DNA of 64,000 nt from Ptychodera flava (taxonomy: Eukaryota; Hemichordata; Enteropneusta; Ptychoderidae): assembly GCF_041260155.1 (NCBI RefSeq), contig NW_027248290.1, positions 190,652 to 254,651 on the forward strand. Reading direction: 5' to 3'. The first letter of the stretch is position 1; each line of letters opens with the position of its first letter. This document shows, one piece after another, positions 11,100 through 21,868 of the stretch. Below the pieces are notes generated by a model that was not told the origin of the DNA, ran no database searches, and saw nothing but the letters and a program-made list of their open reading frames with translations. The translations under genes and the position numbers were made by a program.

Positions 11100-12023
11100 G
11101 AGCCAATTAAACAATTAATATTTTCAGAGACGTTTTTGCCAGTAGTTTTCTCACTGGACATTCCCTGATTTCAATCCTTAAGAATATTTAGAAAGTCATT
11201 TTTTGCGTGTAGTTTAAATTACTATGTGCTTGTGTGACCTACACGCCAAACATTGAGTGAGCGCTTGTTTGCCACGGTGAACACTGAAATTTGATCGTTC
11301 GACAAGTTATGTTTGCCGTATCTTACTGTAAGGTAAAGAACGCTTTAGAACGTTTCTGCGCAGATTTAACTCCAGCCTGCCGCAAATGGGTAATTTTGTA
11401 GCGCATGTATTTAACATCACCTGTCATTGTTGAAATTGCGCTTTTACCTAATTTTTGACCCAGTCTCTTAGAAATACATGTGACCTATAACCTTGTCATA
11501 TTTTGACCCCCTAGAAAGCTGTTTTTTATTCAATATGAGTGCAAAATTAACATTTCCCTCCCATTTATATGGCGCAAATTACCCGTTCACTGGAGATATT
11601 GTAAAAAGTAGCGTGGTGACACCCTTTTATTAAAAGTGTAAACTAAATGGTATTATGTCAGGATTTTATTCGCCAAGTTTGATCAAAATGACACCATTCA
11701 AAGTGACAGGAAGAAAGTTCGAAAATAATCTAGTGATATAATTCGATATCGTCATTTGTAATCGACACTTATGTTAAAATTTCTTTACAAACATCATGAA
11801 AACTATACATTCGACAGATATGGATCTTAAGTCTCGGCATTTATTAAAATTAAATTCATTTGGTAAGCGTTTTATAATTGCTTTCTTTAGTTTAAGTGAA
11901 TATATCATTTTATTATTTCTATCAACGCTATTTTAAAGCCCGTTTCCATGGAAAACGAGCGTGGTGACCCCTATTTTTATTTCCAGAGACCAGCTCTGGA
12001 ACTGTTAGTTTTTGCTCACTTTC
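11100..12023. other. Intergenic; nothing recognised
   Basis: AT-rich, with no exon-like frame. The phrase gcgtggtgaca at 11610 and gcgtggtgacc at 11960 recurs, hinting at an old repeat, but its limits are not visible. Confidence 0.25.
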
Positions 12024-12025
12024 CT

Positions 12026-12060
<35 letters not shown>
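12024..12060. repeat. (TTTC)n microsatellite
   Basis: About nine tetranucleotide units on the + strand. Confidence 0.9.
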
Positions 12061-12299
12061 CTATTTCCGGTATTACTACCATAGAACATGATATACACAA
12101 ATTTTACCTTAATTACCCAGAATGCATTGCGACACGCCTATGCGTCATCGCTCAGCTCGGACGGGTTTTACGGGCATTTCTTGTGTGCTTATTTATTTAT
12201 TTTTTATTCTGCATTGCTCGACTATCATATTGCGTTCAGCTATTAATAATTCTAGCTTTCTTTCGCTTTGTTTTTTGTTGCTTTTTGATTTTATTTTTC

Positions 12300-12900
12300 T
12301 CTAAATACTCGCCGTACGTGGCGCTATACTGTTTCGCCCGAATGTAACAATGGCGGCGCATAAGATGGCTTCGCTCGCATAGAGAGAGAAAATTAGGCTT
12401 TCCTAAGTTTACAAGCGCGGCTGGGTACATCGTGTACCTAGGCGAGGTGGGTGTGCTCGAAACGAAGGTCAATGCAAATTTGAATTCAAAATCGGCTGTT
12501 TTGGCGGAGAAACTGCCCGCCGTATTTAGGGGGAGCCACCAGCGGTTTTTCCTATATCAGTCTGCGGGGCCGTTTAACGCCGATAACACACAGCCCTGTC
12601 ACCGCACCGGTGCCAGCATGCGTTGGCTGCACGTTAAAGCAGCTCAACTTTCCAAGATCAAACGGTCAGTATCTCTTGAAAACAGCGACATTGCAATGAA
12701 AATTGTTTTAGTCTGTGCTTTTAATCAAATGAAAATGCATGTGGCCTCGGGTTTTCAATTTCAACGGCCTAGGTCCGATGTTTCCTCTCGTCTGATCATC
12801 GTCGTAAACCACGCGCCTCTTTACGGCAACAACTAAGCGCTACCCGTCAAGCGATTGATTTTTGCTTAGGTGAGCGAAGCGAAAATTATTGCTCTGGCTC
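12300..12900. other. CpG-rich block with long + frame; possible promoter or old element
   Basis: Locally rich in CpG compared with its AT-rich surroundings (cgccgtacgtggcgc, aatggcggcgcataag). A 134-codon + frame spans 12432-12836 but has no recognisable domain and no splice signals I would trust. It could be an unmethylated promoter-like island or an element fragment. Confidence 0.25.
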
Positions 12901-13700
12901 ACGAGAATGTCGTCTGATATACATTTCCGTGCGATGTCGCCCCCGTATGTATCTGTTACGTTTTTACCGTACATGTAGGCATTTGTAATCTGTGGACTGC
13001 CTTGCTTTTAGTTGTATATGGTGTTTACTGCTAGCAGCCCTAACTATGTACGTGCTTGAATATTAAAATCCAAAGCACTCTTCATTCTGCACCTATCTTT
13101 GTCACACATTCTCTTGTTTCTTCCGCTGCTCTGGTCTCTGGAACTTCGCTTTTGCTTGCAAATGCTTTCTAGTTGATAGTTCATTTTGCACTTGCACAAC
13201 TTCCAAGAATTTTTGTGTAAAGTTTCAAGAAAATGACACCACAAGCTAATTTTGACGTAATTCGTAGTACTTCACCTAAAATTCCCATAAAAATCTTGAA
13301 CAGTTATTTGTGTCATCATTTAAAAGAATTTCAAGCTCAAAAGCGTTCCATTTCAAAGTTCTCTTCGTTTGACTATCTATGGCATGTTGCTACGTGTACG
13401 TATGTGTGAGCGATCGCAAGCAGAGTTTGAGCTCTCCGACGCTCCTCTGACTTTATTATTGAAAGACAAGTAAACAATAGTTAAGCCAATCAAAATAGAG
13501 GTTGTGGCGCCGATGACCAAGGAAAAGTGAAAGCTGATTCGATGCCTCATTACAGTTGTGTCAATGTTTTATAACTCCGTAGGGTCGAGCTGAAGCTTTG
13601 ACAGACAGGTTGTACGTACGAGGCGCCAAATGTAAAAAAATTAATTTACACAATTAAGCTATTTTTTAGAGATAGGAAAGGTGGGAAATGTATATAGAGA
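12901..13700. other. Intergenic; nothing recognised
   Basis: Unique-looking AT-rich sequence with only short, unconvincing frames. Confidence 0.25.
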
Positions 13701-13704
13701 GAGG

Positions 13705-13707
<3 letters not shown>

Positions 13708-13787
<80 letters not shown>

Positions 13788-13794
13788 GCGTGTG

Positions 13795-13832
<38 letters not shown>

Positions 13833-14118
13833 TAATATGCGTGTGTATACATACATATACAGATACATTGCCCCACACATATGTTTGCGTATGCATACAT
13901 ATACATACATACATATAGAAAAAAAATACGCGCACGCATATAGCGTATTCATTCATACATGTAGAATACATACATACACACATACATAATAAGTACGCAC
14001 ATACATACATACATACATACATACATACATACATACATACATACATACATACATACATACATACATACATACATACATACATACATACATACATACATAC
14101 ATACATACATACATACAT
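13708..14118. repeat. Compound (AT)n and (TACA)n microsatellites
   Basis: (AT)n at 13708-13785 and about 13797-13838, broken by tgcgtgtg spacers, then a mixed TACA region and a nearly pure (TACA)n tract at 13999-14118. All long frames here are repeat translations. Confidence 0.95.
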
Positions 14119-14219
14119 TTTTCTATTGGGAAGACATACAATCTGGCTTTAAAGGACGAAGTAATCTAGACCTTTCTTCTGTCAGTGGTGTGGTATAAAA
14201 TTACGGTCACCTATATAAC

Positions 14220-17209
14220 ATTTATCACTATGAAAACAAAACCACAAGGACATTGCCACAAATTGATTTTCCTTCAATCTTTTGTTACTTTATTGGAATA
14301 CAATAAACTAATCTGCATTCGCTACTAGCAGACTTTACAATAAAAATCTTGCGAGTGTATATGGAATAGCATTCTCAAAACGCTAAAATGTACAATTTGG
14401 GAAACAACACACACGCATGAACATGAACCTCTAAACAGGAAAAATAATCAGATAACAATCGGTACTGACAGAAAGTAAAATGTTTCTCTGAGTATCGATC
14501 GCTGATCTGAAAATCTTATATATGACTTACTTTTCTTAAAGAAGAATAATAAGGAGTTCAATTCCAGAAAGATACAATAGTACATCTTCATCAAGGAGAT
14601 ATAGCTCTAAAATATCTGACTATTGTTAAACAGCTGACTGTTGGTCAAGTTTACAAATTTAAATACCTAACCGCATTCTGAAGTCACGAGTGATACTGCG
14701 AATAGAAAATTGCGTTTAACTTGTGAGGCATACAAACCACAAACAGATATCGGTGAAAACCATACGTATTACCATGATTAAAGGTACAATACAATGAAAA
14801 ATAGCATGCGAGATTTGAAAATATCTTAACACGATAGAAAACAGTTCACTAAATCATTTACGAACAGCAAACAGAATATATGCAAGTCAAAAATTACAAT
14901 ATTCTGAAATAGAACATATTTGTTTGAAAGAATCGTTTGTTTAGTTTGTTTAGCTGATTAAACACATCATACAAAACATCATCGTCTGAAAATATCTATA
15001 TCTATAATAGAGTGACCAGAAATACTGTGAAAAATTGTATTTTATATACGATTAACGACCGAGAAATTAAACAGTACATCAAAAACCACCAAAATATTCA
15101 TTATTTCATACAGCAAAATTTAAGTATAAACAATGTTCAGCTGTAGAGTATCGGGCACACACGTAATAACAAATGTTAACACGATTGGAACTAATGTGGG
15201 ATAATTGGATTTTCATAATATTTAAATTTCTCAAAAGTTTTAATTTCATGTCGTAATAATACAAATTACTTATAAAAACAAGTGTGTAATGTCAAAAGAA
15301 ACGCAGATGAGATCACATTTTTAGATTAAATCAACATTACTTTATCATCCAAGTATCCCCAAATTGTTCCAAACGTGTTTCTTAGTTCTTGAATGCATCA
15401 GTGAATGATTGCTTGAATGCATATACTGTGTTCAAAACAATGAACATAGCTAGCTATGCAAAACAATATTTGGCAAGCGTAGAAAGAAGAAGTAAATTGA
15501 ATAAAACCCCCCAAAAAATCCACAATTCTATAAAATGCCTTGATATACAATCTTGTCACCGTATATTTTCAACTGCGGTAAAACTGTAGAACTTAGAATT
15601 ACAGTCCATTACAAACACTAATAAGTTAAGAGCACTTTTGCCCTGAAGCGAATATAAAACCAACCTGACTAACCTGACAGAAGAAATTGCAAGAGCGCCA
15701 CCGATCATGGGCCAATTTACTGGCGTAAGAGTTTTACAGTAATGTCAGTAAGTCTGTCGTACATCTCATAAAAAAGAGAAATTTTCAAATATTCAAAAGT
15801 GCTGAAATCCATTACCAGTTTCTTAATCAGTAACATTTCATAAATAGTTTCACAAATATGCAAATTAGAACGGCAAGATTTCTCACGACTACTTTGTCTA
15901 TGGTTAAAGCTACTAAATGATCGAAGCGTTAGCCTTCAGTCAAAACAACATCTGAGGGATATCGATTGCCAGCAGAAGTCATAGGCGTTTCGGTAGATGT
16001 AGTTTGAAATGATATAAATGTGACGGTGTTACAAGAAATTGGAAAGAATTATCTTGACCATGATGAATGTCACAGGGTGTGTACACTGTTCAGGTAAGAT
16101 CTGATGATTTTTTTTTCTGAAATCGAAAAAAATATGAGAAGATTTCACATCGATGCTTTGATGAATGTTTACAGTGAATAAAACAGCCATTGCAATGCTG
16201 TACAGAATTATTGATTATATTCTCTAAAAATATGAAATTTCAACGGATCATTTTGATTTCTACTTTATGAACTTAGATACACCGGAACGTTAAATTAAAC
16301 CCACACATGACAAGGTAAATATGAGAAGAACAAATAATCAGAACACTCGTGTTAAAATATGAGTCTGAATGTGCAATAGTGTTACATAATTCAGCCTACA
16401 TGAATATCATTATATCATTACTTAAAAAGCATGAATAATTAAACAGATAACATTGATTCTATGATTTTCAAATTCTTTACATCAGGAAGTAAATTTTAAA
16501 CCCTGAATGGTCAGGAAAATGTGAACATTTCTTGAAAAATGAAAGTGTTTGAAATCTCTGTGTCACTTACAATTGCATCGATACAAACTGAATAATAATT
16601 TACAAAATGTTGACTTTGAAAACTATACAAAATGTTAAGCTATAGTTTCATTTAGGGGATTTTTAATTTCTTAAATGAAGAAAAGAAATTCGAACCCAAA
16701 TGTGACCCATAAATGTTAAGTACTTTTCAGAAAATTATTGGAACTCTAACAAGTTAATCGATTGCTTCTATACAAACTATAATACAATTTCTTTACATTT
16801 TCAACAAAATATAAACCAAAATGTCAATCAATGACTTTAATTCTAACATTTCTGAATTCTGTACATCAAGATAAGATACTCTAACCCCAACTTTGCCAGG
16901 AAAATGTGAACATTTTCTGAGAAAAAATAAGTAATTTACATTGTTAATGTAAAACAATTACAGCAAAACAATTAGATTACAGTTTCTTCAAATTTTACAA
17001 ACTCATTCACTCTTAAAAATGCACAACTTCATCCAAGGGCTTCAATTTCACTTTGAGTCATTTCCTGACATCATAACGAGAAATTCTAACCCAAACTTTG
17101 TTGAAAATTATCGAATTTTGATGAGGAATGAGGAAAATTGTGTCATTTTGGTGATGATGTTTTTGTAGGTTGTGCAGGTTTAGCTGCAGTATTTGCATTT
17201 ACTGTCTTC
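14220..17209 (-). repeat. Segmental duplication copy 1: 3' flank of NHL exon, with ~200-bp tandem units
   Basis: Collinear with 58240-61462, which lies 3' of the second NHL exon. Matching landmarks include 'caatctttt..attggaat' (14275/58291), 'aaatacctaaccg.attct' (14660/59003), the block at 15670/59845 and 'ggtaagatctgatga' (16094/60291). From about 16270 to 17110 a phrase like 'gaaattctaacccaaac' recurs every ~200 bp. Minus-strand AATAAA at 14294-14289 near the outer edge suggests this may be a long 3' UTR. Confidence 0.65.
14289..14294 (-). promoter_or_regulatory. Candidate poly(A) signal AATAAA of NHL copy 1
   Basis: TTTATT on the + strand near the outer limit of the duplicated flank. 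A similar site at 58296-58301 sits near the corresponding edge of copy 2, though not at the exact same column. Confidence 0.35.
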
Positions 17210-17998
17210 TCAGATTTCTTTCTTGTAAATGACCTTGACAGTGCCATTGTCATCTGAATAAACTATTCTGCCGTCTGTAAACACTGCAATGTAGTAAGGG
17301 ATTCCATCTACAGTTACGGTTTCCAGGTATTCACCCTGTCTATCGAATTTCACTATCTTCCAATTATCTGCCACATAAATATTGTCTGCATTGTCAACTG
17401 TAACTCCCCATGGGTAATCTAAGTGATCACTTCCAAATTGATTCAATATTTCAAGATTACTGTCCAAACATAGATACAATTTCATCACCCTGACATGACA
17501 CGATGAGTTGATTTTTGCTATTCATGGTCAGAGAGAAGGGCTGACTGAGGTCTCGACTTGAAATAATATCCCCATCTCCATTAATTTGATTACACATTGT
17601 GCATTATAGTCTGCTATGAAAACATTTCTGTCTTTGTCAACAATACACCAGTGGATGTTCCAGTTTACCCATTGCTATTTCTCTTTTCACTCTACTCTTT
17701 GCATCACTCACTACAATGCATTTGTTGTCTACATCAGCTGTGTAATAGTCACCATTGTCTGCCATTGCTGTGTCTTGTGGTGTAAATATCTTTGGTAGGC
17801 CATGAACTGTGACAGACGTTAGAATCTGTGCAGTGTCTGCTGTTACTGTCTTCACACTGCCAGGCTGGTCATCAGGTCCATGGTCACAGACAACTACATG
17901 TTCATTCTGGTTTATTGTCAAGCCCTTTGGCGCAAAGACTGATAATCCCTTGCCATCGCTTGACAATAAAACCATAGTAGTGTTGTACAGTGGTTTAC
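17210..17998 (-). pseudogene. NHL-repeat beta-propeller exon, copy 1, frameshifted
   Basis: Paralogue of the intact exon at 61463-62241. The acceptor (gtgttacag, exon from 17998) and the N-terminal part (LLSSDGKG, GLTINQNEHVVVCDHG, VKTVTADTAQIL) are readable to about 17640. The C-terminal part (GVTVDNADNIYVADN, RIVYSDDNGTVKVIYK) is readable from about 17488. Between them at least four single-base losses relative to copy 2 destroy the frame. Several are in short A runs (near 17467 and 17640). It contains an extra DHGPDDQPGS insertion absent from copy 2. The family is the NHL six-bladed propeller seen in TRIM-NHL proteins. A Gypsy element begins 94 bp upstream of the acceptor, so the upstream exons are probably disconnected. 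Confidence 0.7.
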
Positions 17999-18091
17999 CT
18001 GTAACACAAAAAATCCCAAATTAGCTGAATGGTCAACAGTTCATTAAAACGTGGTTTTTTGACATGAAAGTAACGATTTCTTAGAATATAG

Positions 18092-18583
18092 TGTTCTGTA
18101 GGTCATTTCTCCCACCTATGACCTGACTTTAATCAGTCCAGAATATTCTTAAGACTATTTACGGTCATTCGCCTCCATGTCCTTGAATTAAATTAGTCGT
18201 GTTTACTAAATGTAAAGATATTTTTAGAAAAGCAATAAAAGTTACACGTTGTTCTTATATCTTATATAGTCATTTAAGTATAAATAAGGGGCGGTACAGA
18301 TGTTTAGACGGACTGTTCGGGATCACGTCACAGAGTTTACTGAAAGACCTTTACTCTCATGTTGGATTTATTCTGTGAGCTTTGCGCGGAGAAACCTCAA
18401 GCCTGCAAGCCAATGGACTTCTCAATCATAAGACTGTCTGACTCAACTCTGGAGCGTTGTGTCGTCCCAGCTTAGACAAGTAGCCTGTAAACGTAACACT
18501 TTATATTTATTACACAACTTTGTTGTAAATTTTTGTAAATTGTACTCAAAAAATCACGGACTAGAGAGATTTTCTGACGTAAA
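18092..18583 (+). repeat. 5' LTR of Gypsy relic
   Basis: Begins TGTTCTGTAGGTCATTT and aligns throughout with 20159-20678, including 'tgttcttatat', 'tctgtgagctttg/cctgtgatatttg', 'aacctcaagcctgcaagcc' and 'gtctgtctgact'. The right end is approximate. Confidence 0.65.
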
Positions 18584-18589
18584 GGAAAT

Positions 18590-18606
18590 AAGGGGCTCGT
18601 CCAGGA
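18590..18606 (+). promoter_or_regulatory. Primer-binding site, tRNA-Pro type
   Basis: aaggggctcgtccagga lies immediately inside the left LTR and differs in a few bases from the tRNA-Pro-complementary site known from gammaretroviruses and many Gypsy elements. Confidence 0.55.
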
Positions 18607-18689
18607 GAGAGCACCGACACTATCTAGCCAGCCTTTGCCAATTTACTGTACATTTTGAAGTCAGCAAGTTTTCATTGTGGCAGAATTAA

Positions 18690-20090
18690 AGCCATACGAA
18701 TTTATGGAGGACCATGATCAGAACACATTTGCTTCTCTCAGAAAGGATAACCTAATTAAATTGGCCAATTTCCTCAAGTAGAAGTTCAAGTCTTAAGCAC
18801 AGGAAGGAAATTCGGTACAATATTTTGAAACATTTAATTAGTTTTGGCAAATTTGAGAAAGAGCTTTAAAAGAATATGTGTCTGAGTCTGCCTTTGAACT
18901 CTACAAAGTACTTACTGATCAACGACTTTATTTGACCTAGTAACAGTAACTGGAGTTTGCTATACATACTTGTGCCAAAAACTAGTGCAAAGCTACCTCA
19001 TGTATGTGTACTGACTACAGTAAAATGAAGTCTCACAAAGACAAACACTTTCCCTGTCCCTAGGATTGATGACTTTATCGATCGAGTCCGAAAAGGCAAG
19101 TATGTGACAAAATTTGATCTACTAAAGGGATTTTTGCAAGTCCCTCTGACTGATCGTGCTCGTGAAATATATTCACCTTTAGATTGTTCCAGTACAAGGT
19201 AATACCATTTAGAATGAAGAATTCGCCCAAAACATTGTAACGAATGATAAACAACCTCACATCCGGATTAAAAGGATGTAAAGCTTACATCGATGATGCT
19301 GTCCTTAACAACGACACCTGAGAGGAACACATCAAAGTCACGCGGACATTGTTTTAGAGCACCGAGCAAAGCAATGTAGACTCAACGTCGCCTAATATGA
19401 ATTTTGTTGGGCAAGAGTGACCTACCTTGGAAAAATTGTAGGAGAGGGTGAGGTAAAACCTGTCAATGCCAAAATCAGTGCCGATACTAGTTTTTCAATA
19501 TACAATTGCAAGAGACAACTGATACGCTTTCTCTTTATGGTGGGCAACAAAAGGAAATTTTGTCAAAGTTTCTCTACCATTACTGGCCTTTAGAATAACT
19601 TACTTAAAAAGTTATAAAGTTTATTTGCTCAGAACAATGACAACAGGCATTTGATAGACTTAAAGCCATACTTAAAAGTGCTTAAGTCTTGTTTGCACCA
19701 GATTTCAATTTGGCATTCAAATTAGCTGTAGATGTTAGAGATGTGGCTGCTGGTGCTGTTTTATTGCAACAGGATATCCGTAGGAAAGATCATCCTGTCT
19801 TCTTTTCAACTCAAGTTTAAAATATAGCAGAACAAGTACTCTACAATCTAAAAATTGTTTGTCTTTGATAGTAGCTTTACATTATTTTTAGGTTAATGCT
19901 ACTTCTTCAATCAGAATATAGTGGTTTATGTTGATCACATCATTGTTGATTATCTGCAGAAATTAAAAGGCAAATAACAGATTTTTATGATCAACTTTAA
20001 TGTTGCAGGAGTTAAACCTTGACATCAGACATTTCAAGGGCAGAGACAATTGGATTACAGCGTGCTGTCTCCTTCGTATTTAGAGTCTGT
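18690..20090 (+). pseudogene. Gypsy pol relic: reverse transcriptase and RNase H
   Basis: Readable RT pieces are PRIDDFIDRVRKGKYVTKFD followed by LLKGFLQVPLTDRARE (about 19055-19170), then MINNLTSGLKGCKAYIDDAV with the YIDD active-site box (about 19240-19305), then RVTYLGKIVGEGEVKPV. RNase H is marked by LAVDVRDVAAGAVLLQQD near 19720-19775. Many stops and frameshifts interrupt these. Nothing resembling integrase follows before the right LTR. Confidence 0.7.
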
Positions 20091-20158
20091 TTTTGTTCAC
20101 ACGTTTAATACCACTCGTGTCCAAAGAGACACTTCTCTTTGAACAATTTTCTTTTCTT

Positions 20159-20678
20159 TGTTATGTAGGTCATTTTCCACAACCCAAGGTCTTAGTTTAA
20201 GTGAAGAAGATTCTTAAAGTCATTTCCCCCTGAACCCTCAATTAAATTAGTCATATTGACTTTAACTGAAGATATTTTTAGATATTTAATTAACATATCA
20301 ATAGAAATTCTATATTGTTCTTATATTCTCTCGATCTAATTATTCAATACATATAGGGGCATCACTGTTTTTTCAGTTAGAGTTGAAGATCGCTTCAGCA
20401 GTGATTATTTCAAGACTGTTCAATACTTTGACTCTCACGAAGAATTTATCCTGTGATATTTGAAGGGATCAACCTCAAGGCTACAAGCCAAAGGACCTCT
20501 CAGTCATCAGTCTGTCTGACTTATCTTGAGTCCTTTATGCCATCCCAGCTGCGATTATTATCCTGTAAACTTTTACAGTGTGTACTGTGTCCCTTGACTT
20601 AGTGATAACTTTTATTTCTTCCTGTAAATTACATTTTTAAAAAGAATGCTTGACATCTCCGGTTTTTCTGATGTAACA
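20159..20678 (+). repeat. 3' LTR of Gypsy relic
   Basis: Begins TGTTATGTAGGTCATTTTCC and ends near GATGTAACA. It is collinear with the left LTR but clearly diverged, so the insertion is old. Confidence 0.65.
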
Positions 20679-21228
20679 ATTTGAAAACTGCCCAGTCGGT
20701 TCATCTGAACTTATCTATTTAAATTTAATTCAAAACCTCTGCTTTGTTTCAAAGACCTATGTCAGAATGTAGATAAACAGATAAAGTATGATAGAGCACT
20801 GAGTTTACACGAAGCAATTGTATCACTATAAATGTTTAGAAATCGCATAATTAACATTTTGTTGGGTTTTATGTGCATTAAGCACATTGAAATATATTAA
20901 AATTATACAAAGATTATCAGAATTTCCATATTGTATACAACAAACTGATTTGCTTTGTGGTTAAGATTAAATAAACTGTTTGACTCAACTCACCAGATAC
21001 CAAGGAAATGTCAATGTATTTATGATAAACTGAAAACCAATGGGATTGTAACAGCAAGAGGCGTCATGACCCCATTACCGGTAATTTTTGTGCCAAATTC
21101 TCTTTGATACATCTCGATAGTATGTTTTTAGTGTTTCCACATTGAAGGAATAAAGCGAGGTACACATGTTCTAACTGCTCAAATATATAAACTGTATCAT
21201 GTATCTCCATACCTCTCTTGGACCTGCC
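20679..21228. other. Spacer between Gypsy relic and GT/TRADD-N gene
   Basis: AT-rich, with no gene seen. On the minus strand it would hold the 3' UTR of the gene at 21.2-27.2 kb. One alternative reading frame of that gene's last exon extends to about 21190. Confidence 0.3.
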
Positions 21229-21868
21229 TCAACTGATGATAGACTTCCTTCTGTTCTTCAGGAATGTCACCGTCATCACGACTGCCTGGATACGCTCCTT
21301 TAGATTCTTATAATTTGAAGTCAAACTCTCTTTAGCAGTCGTTTTCCTTGACCTTTCCCTTATCAAATTTCTGAATCGCTCTATTATGTTGTTTGTCCCT
21401 TTGGTAGGAATGGCATAGTCATGAACGATGTTCGTTACATAACCAACGAGTACATCGCCCTCTATCACCAGCGTTTGGTGAGGCTTGCCAGACTTTCTTG
21501 GACATAGAGGCGGGAACTTCTGGAAAGCCATCATTAATTCTTGTTTTGTTGCTAAGGCAATTTCTTCTTCATCGATTATGGCCCTAGTATCTTTGACGAA
21601 CTCTACCTGATCAAAAACCAATCCGTGATTGGTATTAAGTTGTAATTCTGTCTTTATTTGAATCCAGTCATTCGCAACTTCATGAATTTCAGATGTTCTA
21701 CCTTTCTCTTGTTTCTCTGACATTCCTCTTAGAATATCTCTGTCTCTAGCTTTTTCTTTGTCCTGGCCCGCTCTATGGTGACAGCGGCCTTTTTTCTCAG
21801 AATATCGGATTTGATTTTCTCATTTATCTCTTTGATGGCTTCAATAGACAGTTGGTGTATGTGTTCAC
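21229..21868 (-). CDS. Helical C-terminal exon with two frameshifts
   Basis: From acceptor tgtattcag: EHIHQLSIEAIKEINEKIKS, then after a shift near 21750 a 164-codon frame including EIHEVANDWIQIKTELQL and LVIEGDVLVGYVTNIV, then NLKERIQAV. Near 21290 a coding-like alternative frame (DDGDIPEEQKEVYHQLRQ) takes over and ends at about 21190. It is heptad-like and mostly helical. No family is recognised. Confidence 0.45.

Larger units (their letters stand above)
18092..20678 (+). mobile_element. Decayed Ty3/Gypsy LTR retrotransposon, internally deleted
   Basis: Two diverged direct repeats of about 500 bp bracket a broken pol segment. A primer-binding-site match to tRNA-Pro lies directly after the left repeat. 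Reverse transcriptase and RNase H pieces are recognisable in the right order, but gag, protease and integrase are absent or unreadable, giving a 2.6-kb relic. Paralogy with the copy 2 intron runs up to 18091 and stops exactly at the LTR start, which fixes the insertion boundary. No target duplication was identified. Confidence 0.7.

Noticed and set aside
12432..12836. 134-codon + frame
   Set aside because: No domain, no splice context, and it sits in a CpG-rich block where frames stay open by composition.
13688..14141. Long Ile/Tyr- and Met/Tyr/Val/Cys-repeat frames
   Set aside because: Pure translations of (AT)n and (TACA)n microsatellites.
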